DNA of 64,000 bases from Parasedimentitalea marina (GTDB taxonomy: Bacteria > Pseudomonadota > Alphaproteobacteria > Rhodobacterales > Rhodobacteraceae), in assembly GCF_004006175.1 (NCBI RefSeq), contig NZ_CP033219.1, positions 3,162,001-3,226,000 on the forward strand, in the 5' to 3' direction. Below are positions 46,399 through 55,269 of this stretch, piece after piece. Position 1 is the first letter of the stretch, and every line of letters begins with the position of its first letter. Below the pieces are notes generated by a model, which saw only the letters and a program-made list of their open reading frames with translations, searched no databases and was not told the DNA's origin. The position numbers and the translations under genes were made by a program.

Positions 46399-47895
46399 AT
46401 GACAAAGCCTATCTCTCCAGTGACCCCCAATACCTGGAATTTCCTGCGTGATCCGATGATTGTGCCAACCGGCTTTCGCGAATATGACGCCCGTTGGAAA
46501 TACCCGGACGAGATTAATCTGCCCGGTATCACAGCCTTGGGTCTTGGACTGGCAACCCAGATGCATGCGCGTGGAATTGATCCGGTCATTGCCGTGGCCA
46601 ACGATTATCGGGACTATTCTCTCAGCATCAAAAACGCCCTGATCTTGGGGTTGATGCAGGGTGGTGTTCAGGTCAAGGACATCGGTCCAGCCGTGTCTCC
46701 AATGGCCTACTTCGCCCAGTTCCACCTGGATGTGCCTGCCGTCGCCATGGTCACCGCCAGTCACAATCCCAATGGCTGGACTGGGGTCAAGATGGGCTTT
46801 GAACGCCCTCTTACCCATGGCCCGGATGAAATGAGCGAGCTGCGCGACATCGTGCTCAACGGCGAGGGCATCGCCCGTCCCGGCGGCGCATATGAATTCG
46901 TTGATGGCGTCAAAGAGGCCTATCTTGACGACCTGGTGGGTGACTTCAAAATGTCCCGCCCGCTTAAGGTTGTCTGCGCCACCGGCAACGGCACTGCCGC
47001 CGCCTTTGGCCCCGAATTGTTTGAACGCATCGGCGTCGAAGTAGTCCCCAGCCATAACGATCTGGACTACACCTTCCCCCATTACAACCCCAACCCCGAG
47101 GCGATGGAAATGCTGCACGACATGGCTGACAGCGTGCGGGCATCTGCTGCGGATTTTGCGCTGGGGTTTGACGGCGACGGTGATCGCTGCGGTGTGGTTG
47201 ACGACGAGGGCGAGGAAATTTTTGCCGACAAGGTCGGTGTCATCATGGCTCGTGATCTGTCCAAGATTTATCCAAATGCGACTTTTGTCGCAGACGTGAA
47301 ATCCACCGGATTGTTTGCCTCTGACCCTGAGTTGCAGAAAAACGGCGTCACTGCGGATTATTGGAAAACTGGCCACAGCCACATGAAACGCCGGGTCAAG
47401 GAAATTGGCGCTCTCGCTGGGTTTGAGAAATCCGGTCACTACTTTCTGGCTGAACCCATCGGTCGTGGCTATGACTGCGGCATGCGCGTCGCAGTCGAGA
47501 TCTGCAAACTGATGGACCGCAATCCAGACATGAAAATGTCCGACCTGCGCAAGGCACTGCCCAAAACCTGGGCCACGCCCACCATGTCACCCTATTGCGC
47601 CGATACCGAAAAATACCAGGTGCTAGATCGCCTAGTCGCTAAACTGGTGGCCAAACACGACGCCAATGAACCGCTGGCTGGGCGCCCCATCAAAGAGGTG
47701 GTCACCGTCAACGGCGCCCGCGTGATCCTTGACAATGGCTCCTGGGGCCTAGTCCGTGCCTCGTCGAACACCCCCAATCTGGTGGTGGTCTGCGAAAGCT
47801 CAACCAGCGAGGCGGAAATGCGCGCAATCTTTGCCGACATCGATGCCGTCATCCGCACCGAGCCTCTGGTTGGCGACTACGACCAAAGCATCTGA
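46399..47895 (+). CDS. Phosphomannomutase/phosphoglucomutase
   Basis: A 498-residue alpha-D-phosphohexomutase. FREYDARWKYP is the first domain, and AMVTASHNPNGWTGVKMGF holds the phosphoserine loop (SHNPNG). FALGFDGDGDRCGVVDDEG holds the metal-binding DGDGD, and GFEKSGHYFLAEPIG the sugar-specificity loop. It interconverts hexose 1- and 6-phosphates to feed nucleotide-sugar synthesis, here presumably for capsule. It is 23 bases after kdsA and closes the operon. Confidence 0.93.
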   Translation: MTKPISPVTPNTWNFLRDPMIVPTGFREYDARWKYPDEINLPGITALGLGLATQMHARGIDPVIAVANDYRDYSLSIKNALILGLMQGGVQVKDIGPAVSPMAYFAQFHLDVPAVAMVTASHNPNGWTGVKMGFERPLTHGPDEMSELRDIVLNGEGIARPGGAYEFVDGVKEAYLDDLVGDFKMSRPLKVVCATGNGTAAAFGPELFERIGVEVVPSHNDLDYTFPHYNPNPEAMEMLHDMADSVRASAADFALGFDGDGDRCGVVDDEGEEIFADKVGVIMARDLSKIYPNATFVADVKSTGLFASDPELQKNGVTADYWKTGHSHMKRRVKEIGALAGFEKSGHYFLAEPIGRGYDCGMRVAVEICKLMDRNPDMKMSDLRKALPKTWATPTMSPYCADTEKYQVLDRLVAKLVAKHDANEPLAGRPIKEVVTVNGARVILDNGSWGLVRASSNTPNLVVVCESSTSEAEMRAIFADIDAVIRTEPLVGDYDQSI

Positions 47896-47902
47896 CAAAA
47901 CA

Positions 47903-47928
47903 GTCGCGCCACGCAGAACTGGCGCGAC
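47903..47928 (+). terminator. Hairpin behind the capsule operon
   Basis: GTCGCGCCA pairs perfectly with TGGCGCGAC around an 8-base loop, 8 bases after the stop codon. ATCTCC follows, so the T tract is poor. A dispersed ATATCCCGGGG element follows at 47959. Confidence 0.6.
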
Positions 47929-47958
47929 ATCTCCGACTAGACCACTGAAAATCCCCAA

Positions 47959-48004
47959 CTTCATCTGGCCAAAAATATCCCGGGGTCTGGGGCAGCGCCC
48001 CAGC
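47959..48004 (+). repeat. Dispersed ATATCCCGGGG element, copy 3
   Basis: CTTCATCTGGCCAAAAATAT, then CCCGGGG and the hairpin CTGGGGCAGCGCCCCAG. It lies between the convergent phosphohexomutase and AsmA-like genes. Confidence 0.75.
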
Positions 48005-48026
48005 CTTTACCCCTGATCAACCCCGA

Positions 48027-49964
48027 TCAATTCCCCTGCAACAGCCGCAACAAACTATCCTTGGCCCGCTGCTCCAGCCCATCCTGGATTGCTTCCTCAA
48101 GATCCTGCTCTGGCGCGATCTCAACCTCCAACTCTTCACTCAGTTTCTGCAGCAACTGCTCGGTGGCTTGCTCCTCGATCCCGTCGATCTCTGCCTCCAG
48201 CACCTGGCTCAGGTCGGGCCGGATCTTGGGATCAGCCCAAGGGCCGGTAATCCGCAGCGGAATCGACAGCCCCCGCCCCCCATTTACTGCCGTCGCGGTT
48301 GGCGTAAACAGGTAATCCAGATCCTGCGCACCCAAACCAATTCGCCCCTTCCCGTCGGCCCGCACCGCCTTCAGCGAAATCAACAGGTCCTGATTGTCCA
48401 GATTGCCGTCCTTCAGCGTATAGCTGGCAGTCAGACCATCAAACACGGTGCTGCCCCCATTGCCACCCCCTGATCGCATCAACCCCTCCAGATCAAACCC
48501 GGTAAAGAACCCCTTGCCGATTTCCAGCCAGCCCTTACCACTCAGCGAGCGCATGATGGCATCCTGCGAATTGCCGACACCTAAAAACTGCAATTCCCCC
48601 AAGGCCTCGCCATTCAACCGGTCGTATCCTGCCAGTTGCCCCAGCGCCTGCTCCAGACGGATACCCGCGTAGTTCAGCTTGCCGCCAACCGACAGGCCAT
48701 TGCGATTGTTGGCCACCACCTGCCCCTGCACCGTGCCACCAAAAACCGAGGCCGGCAGGAAACTTAAAACAGCACGCGCATTGTCGATCGACAGGTTCAG
48801 CTTACTCGCGCCCAGTTTGACACTGCCAGTATCCAGACTGGCGACACTCAACTCCAGCGTTCCATCTGCCAGCGCCAGACCCGAGGCATCGATGATTTCA
48901 CTCGACCAGCCAGCCGCCCCGGAGCTGTCCGCCGCAGCTGTGCCCCCTGCCGCAGTCAGTGCCGTCAGGTCCAGATCCTGCGCTGCCAGCTTAGCAGTGA
49001 AATAGGGCACCTCACCCAGCGTCAGGTCTACCGCCCCCGTCACAACATTGCCGTCAAGATCCAGGTTCAGATCCCGCAGCGTCAGTTTGCCATCCGGAGT
49101 ATAAGTCAGATCACTGCCCGCCGTCACAGTCTGCCCCAGCCCACGGGGCAGCGAAATACCCGCCACCCCAACCACGCGCAGGGCCCGCGCCGTGTCCTCG
49201 GTCTTGAACGTCAGCCGCCCCGATGCCTCGCCGCTGATCCCGGCGCGACCGTCAAAGCGCGCAACATCCTTGGCCATGGTCACCGTCGCCCCAACCGAGG
49301 CCACCTGCCCATCCAGAAACGCCGCAAAGGTGCCGATTTCACCTTTGATCTGCACCGGCGCCTCGGGTCGATGCAGGGTCATCACGACATCAACAGTGCC
49401 GTTGGGCTCTGGCCATTTCAGCGCCAGATCGACATCCTGCAACTCGACCACGGGTTCACCATGGGCTGCATAGGTGACGCTGGCTCCGCTTAGCATCAGC
49501 GCCTCGATACTGAGTGACGCACCGACGCCCTCAGCCGTGCTGTCCCCCGCGACTGCATCGGTTTGGCCTCCGTCCAGGGCGGGTGTCAGCAGCCAATTAC
49601 CCTCACCGCTGGCATTGGTGCTGAGGTTCAGATGCGGCGCTTTGGCGGTGATCGACTTGATCCGAACATCGCCATTCATCAGGTCTGGCGCTGAAATACC
49701 AACCGACAGGCTTTCGGCCGTCAACATCGGCTGATCCCCCGCCCAATCGGCATTTGACAGGCTGACGCCCTTGGCACTGACGCCCAATACCGGCCAGACC
49801 GACAACCCGACTTCGCCGCTGACACCCAGCTTGCGCCCCGTCTGCGCCTCTAACTGATCCGAGACCAGCTCGGCCAACCTATCCCCCGGCAGCAGCAGCA
49901 AACCACCGATCACTACGATGATGGTGATCACCAGCGCCACAAATATCCGAAACAAAAACCGCAT
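48027..49964 (-). CDS. AsmA-family protein
   Basis: A 645-residue protein anchored by an N-terminal helix (FLFRIFVALVITIIVVIGGL) with a large periplasmic beta-rich part. The AsmA wording is TGRKLGVSGEVGLSVWPVLG near residue 43, and SGKGWLEIGKGFFTGFDLEG and FDGLTASYTLKDGNL in the C-terminal half. Members are involved in outer-membrane assembly or lipid transport between membranes. A Glu-rich coiled end (residues 605-645) is unusual in amount of charge. The start MRFLFRIF at 49964 has AGGGAA upstream. Confidence 0.88.
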   Translation of the reverse strand: MRFLFRIFVALVITIIVVIGGLLLLPGDRLAELVSDQLEAQTGRKLGVSGEVGLSVWPVLGVSAKGVSLSNADWAGDQPMLTAESLSVGISAPDLMNGDVRIKSITAKAPHLNLSTNASGEGNWLLTPALDGGQTDAVAGDSTAEGVGASLSIEALMLSGASVTYAAHGEPVVELQDVDLALKWPEPNGTVDVVMTLHRPEAPVQIKGEIGTFAAFLDGQVASVGATVTMAKDVARFDGRAGISGEASGRLTFKTEDTARALRVVGVAGISLPRGLGQTVTAGSDLTYTPDGKLTLRDLNLDLDGNVVTGAVDLTLGEVPYFTAKLAAQDLDLTALTAAGGTAAADSSGAAGWSSEIIDASGLALADGTLELSVASLDTGSVKLGASKLNLSIDNARAVLSFLPASVFGGTVQGQVVANNRNGLSVGGKLNYAGIRLEQALGQLAGYDRLNGEALGELQFLGVGNSQDAIMRSLSGKGWLEIGKGFFTGFDLEGLMRSGGGNGGSTVFDGLTASYTLKDGNLDNQDLLISLKAVRADGKGRIGLGAQDLDYLFTPTATAVNGGRGLSIPLRITGPWADPKIRPDLSQVLEAEIDGIEEQATEQLLQKLSEELEVEIAPEQDLEEAIQDGLEQRAKDSLLRLLQGN

Positions 49965-50258
49965 GGCCAATTCCCTGTCTGTTTGCGACCAGAGTAACGG
50001 AACAAGGCCGGGGTGCAATGCGTGATGCGCCCACGTGCGATGGGGTACGCCTGACCATGGGGAGGTTCAATGCGCCTTTCCGATTTGTCAGAGGCAAATC
50101 TTCGGTTTCACTGGAAGGTCAAGGGCGGCTCGGTGAACCACCGAACGTAAGACCCGTGAAATGCTGATCGGTCGAACCCAGCAACAAGACAACTCCGGGC
50201 AACAGCCATGCAAAATCCTCCATTCCCAAACGCGGCCAGCCATACTATACGGCCCCAC

Positions 50259-51665
50259 ATGACCAGCAATCCGCCAGAGCTCCGCCCCGACCTTGCCCCG
50301 AAACTGCACATCGGTGATGCGCCGCGCGCAGGCCAGCCGACTCTTGGCATGGTATCCTTGGGCTGTCCCAAGGCGCTGGTCGACAGTGAGCGTATCCTGA
50401 CCCGGCTTCGAGCCGAGGGCTATGGTATCTCTCCGGATTACACCGGAGCCGATGCGGTGATCGTCAACACTTGCGGTTTCCTCGACAGTGCCAAGGCCGA
50501 AAGCCTGGATGCGATCGGCGAGGCGCTGAAGGAGAACGGCAAGGTGATCGTTACCGGCTGCTTGGGGGCCGAGCCAGATTACATTCGTGAGCACCATCCG
50601 CGCATTCTGGCCGTCACCGGCCCGCATCAATACGAACAGGTGCTGGACGCAGTGCATGCCGCCGTGCCGCCAGATCCGAATCCCTTTGTCGACCTGCTGC
50701 CTGCCACCGGCGTCCAGCTCACCCCGCGCCATTTCAGCTATCTGAAAATCTCGGAAGGCTGCAATCACCGCTGCAAGTTCTGCATCATCCCGGATATGCG
50801 TGGCCGTCTGACGTCGCGCCCGGCCCACGCCGTGCTGCGCGAGGCCGAGAAACTGGTCGCCGCCGGAGTACGTGAACTGCTGGTGATCTCGCAGGATACC
50901 TCGGCCTATGGCATGGATCGCAAACACGACCTGAACCCGTGGAAGGGCGATGAGGTCCGCAGCCATATCACCGACCTGACCCGTGAGCTGGGCAAACTGG
51001 GCTCTGCGCAGGATCTGTGGGTGCGGCTGCATTACGTCTATCCCTACCCGTTTGTGCGCGAGCTGATCCCGCTGATGGCCGATCCCGACACCGCAGTGTT
51101 GCCTTATCTGGACATCCCGTTTCAGCATGCACACCCCGATATGCTGAAACGCATGGCGCGCCCCGCTGCTGGCGCCAAAACCCTGGACGAGATTGCCGCC
51201 TGGCGCGCCACCTGCCCCGACATCACCCTGCGCTCGACCTTTATCGTTGGCTACCCTGGGGAAACCGAGGCAGAGTTCCAGCACTTGCTGGACTGGATGG
51301 ACGAAGCACAGCTGGACCGGGTTGGCTGTTTCAAATATGAAAACGTCGCGGGTGCGCGCTCCAACGAGTTGCCCGATCATGTCGCCGAAGAGCTGAAGCA
51401 AGAGCGTTGGGAACGCTTCATGCAAAAGGCGCAGGCGATTTCCGAGGCCAAGCTGGAGGCTAAGGTGGGTCAGGTGATGCAGGTGATCGTGGATGACATC
51501 GACGAAGACGGCATCGCCACCTGCCGCACCAAGGCCGACGCCCCCGAGATTGACGGCAACTTGTTTATTGATGAAGGCACCGAAGGATTGTCAGCTGGCG
51601 ATCTGGTGACCGTCGAGGTGGATGAGGCCGGCGAGTATGATTTGTGGGGATGCATTTCGAATTAG
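50259..51665 (+). CDS. rimO: Ribosomal protein S12 methylthiotransferase RimO
   Basis: A 468-residue radical-SAM methylthiotransferase that modifies the Asp of S12 (Asp89 in E. coli). The N-terminal MTTase domain has Cys in [17 protein letters not shown] and TGCLGAEPD. The radical SAM motif CNHRCKFC lies near residue 168. A TRAM domain ends the protein ([26 protein letters not shown]). The start at 50259 is taken by analogy with relatives beginning [11 protein letters not shown]; an ATG at 50208 is possible. It diverges from the AsmA gene over 294 bases. Confidence 0.94.
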   Translation: MTSNPPELRPDLAPKLHIGDAPRAGQPTLGMVSLGCPKALVDSERILTRLRAEGYGISPDYTGADAVIVNTCGFLDSAKAESLDAIGEALKENGKVIVTGCLGAEPDYIREHHPRILAVTGPHQYEQVLDAVHAAVPPDPNPFVDLLPATGVQLTPRHFSYLKISEGCNHRCKFCIIPDMRGRLTSRPAHAVLREAEKLVAAGVRELLVISQDTSAYGMDRKHDLNPWKGDEVRSHITDLTRELGKLGSAQDLWVRLHYVYPYPFVRELIPLMADPDTAVLPYLDIPFQHAHPDMLKRMARPAAGAKTLDEIAAWRATCPDITLRSTFIVGYPGETEAEFQHLLDWMDEAQLDRVGCFKYENVAGARSNELPDHVAEELKQERWERFMQKAQAISEAKLEAKVGQVMQVIVDDIDEDGIATCRTKADAPEIDGNLFIDEGTEGLSAGDLVTVEVDEAGEYDLWGCISN

Positions 51666-51687
51666 AAACTCTCTGGGAGAGTGTTTC
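51665..51687 (+). terminator. Weak hairpin behind rimO
   Basis: GAAACTCTCT pairs with AGAGTGTTTC, with one mismatch, around GGG, beginning at the rimO stop codon. CAAAAA follows. Confidence 0.5.
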
Positions 51688-51813
51688 AAAAATGCATGGG
51701 CGGAGCCCTGGAAACTCCGATAAGTAGTACTGCGGACGTTTTCTAGCGACGTGCGGCCAGAGCCACCCCCAACGACACCTGCCGGGCTCCCTCTGTTCAA
51801 CTGGAGGAAGCCC

Positions 51814-51912
51814 ATGCCCGCCCATCTGATCTACAACGCCAAAACTCACAACCCCGCGCCCTATACGGGATTCATGCAGCGGGTGCCCTCCCTGCACTGC
51901 CCGCGTCCTTGA
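51814..51912 (+). CDS. Possible 32-residue peptide or truncated gene start
   Basis: ATG with GGAGGAAGCCC directly before it opens MPAHLIYNAKTHNPAPYTGF and MQRVPSLHCPRP, then TGA. The strong ribosome site and clean start suggest it was once the N-terminus of a real gene whose remainder is gone, or a tiny peptide. I recognise no family. It overlaps the dgkA remnant on the other strand. Confidence 0.3.
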   Translation: MPAHLIYNAKTHNPAPYTGFMQRVPSLHCPRP

Positions 51913-52048
51913 CCTGCCCGGCCAGCGGGTGCTGCTCTGCTGATATATAATCCACCACCCGCTCAATCGCGGTATTGAACAGCTTGGCCGCCAGAACCAA
52001 CACGCCCAGCGCCGGGATCAGGCCGTGCTCGCCGGTTTCCATCGGCAG
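51872..52048 (-). pseudogene. dgkA: Remnant of diacylglycerol kinase (dgkA)
   Basis: The minus-strand frame reads GEHGLIPALGVLVLAAKLFN, TAIERVVDYISAEQHPLAGQ, VKDAGSAG, closely following the DgkA core (EILNSAIEAVVDRIG, GRAKDMGSA). This covers the second membrane helix and active-site loop. The N-terminal helix and the third helix are missing, and the frame ends six residues after GSA. The catalytic Glu before LFN is Lys. It is therefore a fragment of a small membrane lipid kinase, not a working gene. Confidence 0.65.
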
Positions 52049-52209
52049 CCGGAGCAGCTCCAGATTATGCGGTATTTTAACCGGTTCAGGAAAAATTCCA
52101 TGCCGCCAAACCGGCGCGACGGCGCGACGGTTACAAGCTGTTGGCTTGACCGAAGCCCGTAATTTGGCAAAGTTGCAGGGGAGACAACCAGCCAGGGAGC
52201 CCCCAAGCC

Positions 52210-52452
52210 ATGTCATCCCCACCAACCATTGCCCAAAAGGCCCCGTTTCCCGTCGAAGTGACCGAAGGAAAATCCTATTTCTGGTGCGCCTGCGGCAAAT
52301 CCAGCAAGCAGCCGTTCTGCGATGGGTCGCACAAGGGCGGCCCTTTTGAGCCGATCAAATACACCGCGCAAGCCAGCAAGAAACTGTTCTTCTGCGGCTG
52401 CAAACACTCGACCAAAGCACCGCTTTGTGATGGCAGTCACAGCAAGCTCTAA
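52210..52452 (+). CDS. CDGSH iron-sulfur domain protein
   Basis: An 80-residue protein with two CDGSH-type motifs: CACGKSSKQPFCDGSH (about residues 26-41) and CGCKHSTKAPLCDGSH (about 62-77). Each holds three Cys and a His binding a labile 2Fe-2S cluster, as in the MitoNEET fold. Function in bacteria is uncertain (redox sensing or cluster transfer). The start at 52210 follows CCATG context with weak ribosome site. Confidence 0.88.
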   Translation: MSSPPTIAQKAPFPVEVTEGKSYFWCACGKSSKQPFCDGSHKGGPFEPIKYTAQASKKLFFCGCKHSTKAPLCDGSHSKL

Positions 52453-52503
52453 TCACCACTAACGGCTCCCGCCCGCTGTCCGGCATCATAGATGCCTCCA
52501 GCC

Positions 52504-52540
52504 GTTGGGCCAAGCGCCGCTACGCGGCGCCGGGCCCAAC
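52504..52540. repeat. Long G+C-rich hairpin
   Basis: GTTGGGCC-AA-GCGCCGC, loop TAC, then GCGGCGC-CG-GGCCCAAC: 15 of 17 positions pair, with one two-base mismatch. It lies 50 bases behind the CDGSH gene in a 297-base gap that otherwise shows no gene. The surrounding GGGGATTGGCGTAGCCAAT is another short palindrome. Confidence 0.65.
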
Positions 52541-52749
52541 ATCGCAACGGGGATTGGCGTAGCCAATGCCTGGCGCGAGGGCGGGAGACTTTGAGGTCAA
52601 TGCTGGGTGGGAGATCGAAAGGGATGTGCATTCCTGTATTGCAATTGAACAGGGCCAAATACCTTTGGCCTGACGGGATTGGTCCAAAGCCCGCAACGAC
52701 CATCAATTCTACAGAAACCTGTCTGTTTTTGCGGCTGGGGGTCAATCCG

Positions 52750-53139
52750 TTACCCAGAGAGGTTCTGGTCCTCGAGATAGGCGCGGACCGCATCTTGCAC
52801 CCGCCGGAACCTATCACCGCCCAGCTTCTTACCGCCATACCATCGCGTTACGATGATGACATGGCTTTGCAGCTCTGCGCGTTCCAGCATGCGCAGTATC
52901 ACCATGCCCGCCCCGCTTTCACCATCATCCGCCTTAAGCCCACCGCTGGGCAACAGCGCGGCCCAAGTGTTGTGGGTGGCCTTGGCGTAGGATCGGTCCC
53001 GCTTTAATTCGGTCAGGACTACATCAATCTCGTCGCGAGTTGTCACGGGTGCACCGGATACGGCATAGCGCGACCCGCGATCCGTCAGGATCACACCCAG
53101 CTGCATGAGTTTTTGTTTGGGTAAAGGTGAACGGGTCAT
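52750..53139 (-). CDS. YigZ/IMPACT family protein
   Basis: A 129-residue protein made of the N-terminal UPF0029 (YigZ/IMPACT) domain: ATHNTWAALL, DDGESGAGMVIL and VTRWYGGKKLGGDRFRRVQD. Full YigZ proteins (about 200 residues) have a second domain that is absent here. IMPACT relatives regulate translation in eukaryotes; the bacterial role is unclear. It starts 3 bases after the stop codon of the M48 lipoprotein gene, so the two are an operon. Confidence 0.88.
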   Translation of the reverse strand: MTRSPLPKQKLMQLGVILTDRGSRYAVSGAPVTTRDEIDVVLTELKRDRSYAKATHNTWAALLPSGGLKADDGESGAGMVILRMLERAELQSHVIIVTRWYGGKKLGGDRFRRVQDAVRAYLEDQNLSG

Positions 53140-53142
53140 ATG

Positions 53143-53859
53143 TCAGTTCAGGTTATATTGGCGAATGGTCTGCTGCACGATTTTCACCCGATCATGGTTG
53201 GCTGGATGAGTGCCCAGAAATGTGTCGCCGGGGTCAGGCAGGCGGCCAAAAAATTGCACGCCAACGCTGGGTCTGAATCCAGCCTGATGGGTAATAATTG
53301 TCCCTAGCTGATCCGCCTCTAGCTCAAAATCCTTGGAGTAACTGCGGGCGCCGACCATTGCACCCAAATCCTGCGCGTCGACGATATCACTGGCACTGGC
53401 GCCAGCGATGGTTGCCAGCCCGGCAAAAATAATCGCGCCAGATACGGCGTTTTGCTGTTGCCGTGCCAGGTGGCCGCGAATGTGATGGGCCGCCTCATGC
53501 GACATCACAAAGGCCAGCTCGTCCGGGTTGGACAGGTCAGCGAGCATTTTTCGGGTAAAGGTGATCACCGGACGCCCCGATCTGTCCAGACTTTGGTAGG
53601 CGTTGGCCGGAGCGTTACGATCCGGATCGATACGGATCAAAAAGTCACAATTCAGCCCTTGCGTCCTGGATCGGCATTCGCGTTCGGCCACCGGTTCAAC
53701 AGATCGAGATACGAAAGCAAAGGATGCACTGGCGGAGCCACCACTGAGCGCGCCCTGTGGGCCTGCGTTCTGCAGGCTGGCTCCTTGTCCCGCGATGGGG
53801 GGCTCGTAGATTTCGCAAGCAGCGAGAGAAACGACCAATAGCAATAACAATCGGCGCAT
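53143..53859 (-). CDS. M48-family metalloprotease, lipoprotein
   Basis: A 238-residue predicted lipoprotein: MRRLLLLLVVSLAAC with the lipidated Cys at 15. The zinc protease motif HEAAHH lies near residue 121, and the third ligand is in FELEADQLG (ExEAD). The family includes YggG/LoiP and BepA, periplasmic proteases for outer-membrane quality control. AGGAGAG lies 3-10 bases before the ATG. It precedes the YigZ gene in an operon. Confidence 0.9.
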   Translation of the reverse strand: MRRLLLLLVVSLAACEIYEPPIAGQGASLQNAGPQGALSGGSASASFAFVSRSVEPVAERECRSRTQGLNCDFLIRIDPDRNAPANAYQSLDRSGRPVITFTRKMLADLSNPDELAFVMSHEAAHHIRGHLARQQQNAVSGAIIFAGLATIAGASASDIVDAQDLGAMVGARSYSKDFELEADQLGTIITHQAGFRPSVGVQFFGRLPDPGDTFLGTHPANHDRVKIVQQTIRQYNLN

Positions 53860-54010
53860 GACACTCTCCTGGACCACCTGCATCCAATACTAGAGGATAT
53901 TACGCCTTGGGATCAATTGCGCTGTGTCATTGTCGGCATCATATTGAGTAAAAGATACCGTGATGGTGCAAGGCCTTGCCAGCAGTGCAGTCGCGGGGCA
54001 AGCTGGTGGA

Positions 54011-54250
54011 ATGTTTACCATAGAACATGAATTTGACGCCACAGTGATCACCCTTCTGGATGAGGGCGAGGCCCCGTTACTGGAGGATGTCACTATCAAC
54101 TCCTTTGCGGAATGTGTCACCATTGAGCAGTATGACCCACGCACAGACCGGGTGCATTTGATTACGCTGTCACAAGATCAGGTGCGCGACCTTTCAGTTG
54201 CGCTTGACCTGCCAGAAGGCGTGTATCAATTGCGCGAAGGCCCCGAATAG
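54011..54250 (+). CDS. Small conserved protein, unknown function
   Basis: A 79-residue acidic protein, MFTIEHEFDATVITLLDEGE then EECVTIEQYDPRTD-like sequence and LSVALDLPEGVYQLR. I recall proteins starting MFTIEHEFDATV in related genomes, without a known function. An upstream ATG at 53963 (or GTG at 53960) would add 16 residues with no conserved look. Its last 25 bases overlap the 3' end of the convergent yggU gene. Confidence 0.65.
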   Translation: MFTIEHEFDATVITLLDEGEAPLLEDVTINSFAECVTIEQYDPRTDRVHLITLSQDQVRDLSVALDLPEGVYQLREGPE

Positions 54251-54513
54251 ACGAAGAGTTTCTCGCGGGCGGCCTGTCCGCGTTTTAACTGCAGATAAGA
54301 CGGCGCGACCCCCATGGCCTTGGACAACAGGCCCTGCACAGCGTCGTTGGCCTTACCATTTTCAGGCACCACAGTGACTGATATGCGCAGTTGGCCATTT
54401 TTGAATTGTATGGCATTGCGCGCAGCCTTGGGGGTTACACGCACCGCAATTTCCGTCCCTGTTTGAGCCAGGTGACCAAGGTCTGGTAGGTCTTTGCTTT
54501 TTGGTTTTCCCAT
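54226..54513 (-). CDS. YggU family protein (DUF167)
   Basis: A 95-residue protein with the DUF167 core: IAVRVTPKAARNAI, VTVVPENGKANDAVQGLL and LQLKRGQAAREKLF. It has the usual length. The fold is known from structural genomics, but its function is not. It overlaps the small gene at 54011 by 25 bases at the 3' ends. Confidence 0.88.
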   Translation of the reverse strand: MGKPKSKDLPDLGHLAQTGTEIAVRVTPKAARNAIQFKNGQLRISVTVVPENGKANDAVQGLLSKAMGVAPSYLQLKRGQAAREKLFVYSGPSRN

Positions 54514-54550
54514 GCGGGTAGTGTTGCCCTGCGACGAGAGGGATTGCCAA

Positions 54551-54592
54551 TATTTTCAAGCCTCCGGCGGGGATATTTCTGGCCAGATGAAG
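54551..54592 (-). repeat. Dispersed ATATCCCGGGG element, copy 4 (inverted)
   Basis: Read on the minus strand: CTTCATCTGGCCAGAAATAT, CCCCGCCGGAGGCTTGAAAA. The left half matches copies 1-3; the hairpin part is replaced by CCGCCGGAGGC. It lies between the yggU and nitroreductase genes, which are divergent. Confidence 0.65.
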
Positions 54593-54690
54593 CGGATCGG
54601 GAAAAACGCGGAGTTGATTTTGCTTTTTGCCTTGAAATTCCTGCTTGGTCTGCCGAAATGGGAGGGATAGAATGTAATAAGGCTTTACAT

Positions 54691-55269
54691 ATGCCCCTTC
54701 AGAACTCTGCCGCGCTGGATTTTCTGCTCAGCCGCCGGTCACGCCCTGCCAAGACACTTGTCGCACCTGCCCCAACCCGGGCTGAATTGGAGCCGCTGTT
54801 GACAGCGGCGGCACGCACGCCGGACCATGGGAAGCTAGAACCCTGGCGGTTTATCGTGGTGGAACGCGGTGCGATGGCGCGGCTGGCAGAGCTTACATCC
54901 AAGGCAGGGGAACGATTGGGTAAGGATCCGGCAGATATTGCCAAGGGTCGCAGTCAGTTTGAACTCGGGCAACTGGCTGTCGTCGTTGTGGAAGTGCAAT
55001 CGCCAAGTGAGAAAGTTCCGGCTATCGAGCAGACCTATTCAGCCGGTGCTGTCTGCCTGAGCCTATTGAATGCGGCTCTTGCGGCAGGTTGGGGGGCCAA
55101 CTGGCTGTCTGGTTGGGTCAGCCACGACGCAGGCTTTTGCAGCGATGCTTTTGAACTGGCGGGCAATGAACGCATCGCTGGTCTGATCCATATCGCAACT
55201 GAAAGCAGCAAGCCACCTGAGCGACCGCGGCCCGATGTATCCGCCATCACAACCTGGGTCAGCGCATGA
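54691..55269 (+). CDS. Nitroreductase family protein
   Basis: A 192-residue FMN-dependent oxidoreductase of the YdjA-like group. LLSRRSRPAKTL (FMN phosphate-binding Arg pair), LLTAAARTPDHGKLEPWRF, and GWGANWLSG near residue 145 are typical. The physiological substrate is unknown. The start at 54691 is set by AAGG upstream and by family length. Its stop codon overlaps the EI24 gene start (ATGA). Confidence 0.88.
   Translation: MPLQNSAALDFLLSRRSRPAKTLVAPAPTRAELEPLLTAAARTPDHGKLEPWRFIVVERGAMARLAELTSKAGERLGKDPADIAKGRSQFELGQLAVVVVEVQSPSEKVPAIEQTYSAGAVCLSLLNAALAAGWGANWLSGWVSHDAGFCSDAFELAGNERIAGLIHIATESSKPPERPRPDVSAITTWVSA

Larger units (their letters stand above)
51666..52209. other. 544-base stretch without an intact gene
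   Basis: Between rimO and the CDGSH gene. It holds a short reading frame with a good ribosome site (51814-51912) and, on the other strand, a dgkA-like remnant (51872-52048). Nothing else is recognisable, and the segment looks like decayed coding DNA. Confidence 0.55.

Noticed and set aside
46372..47439. A 355-codon minus-strand frame opposite the phosphohexomutase
   Set aside because: Antisense to conserved motifs (TASHNPNG, DGDGD), with no protein-family signal of its own.
50088..51425. A 445-codon minus-strand frame opposite rimO
   Set aside because: Shadow of RimO coding; the composition is His/Gln/Arg heavy, as for other antisense frames in this window.
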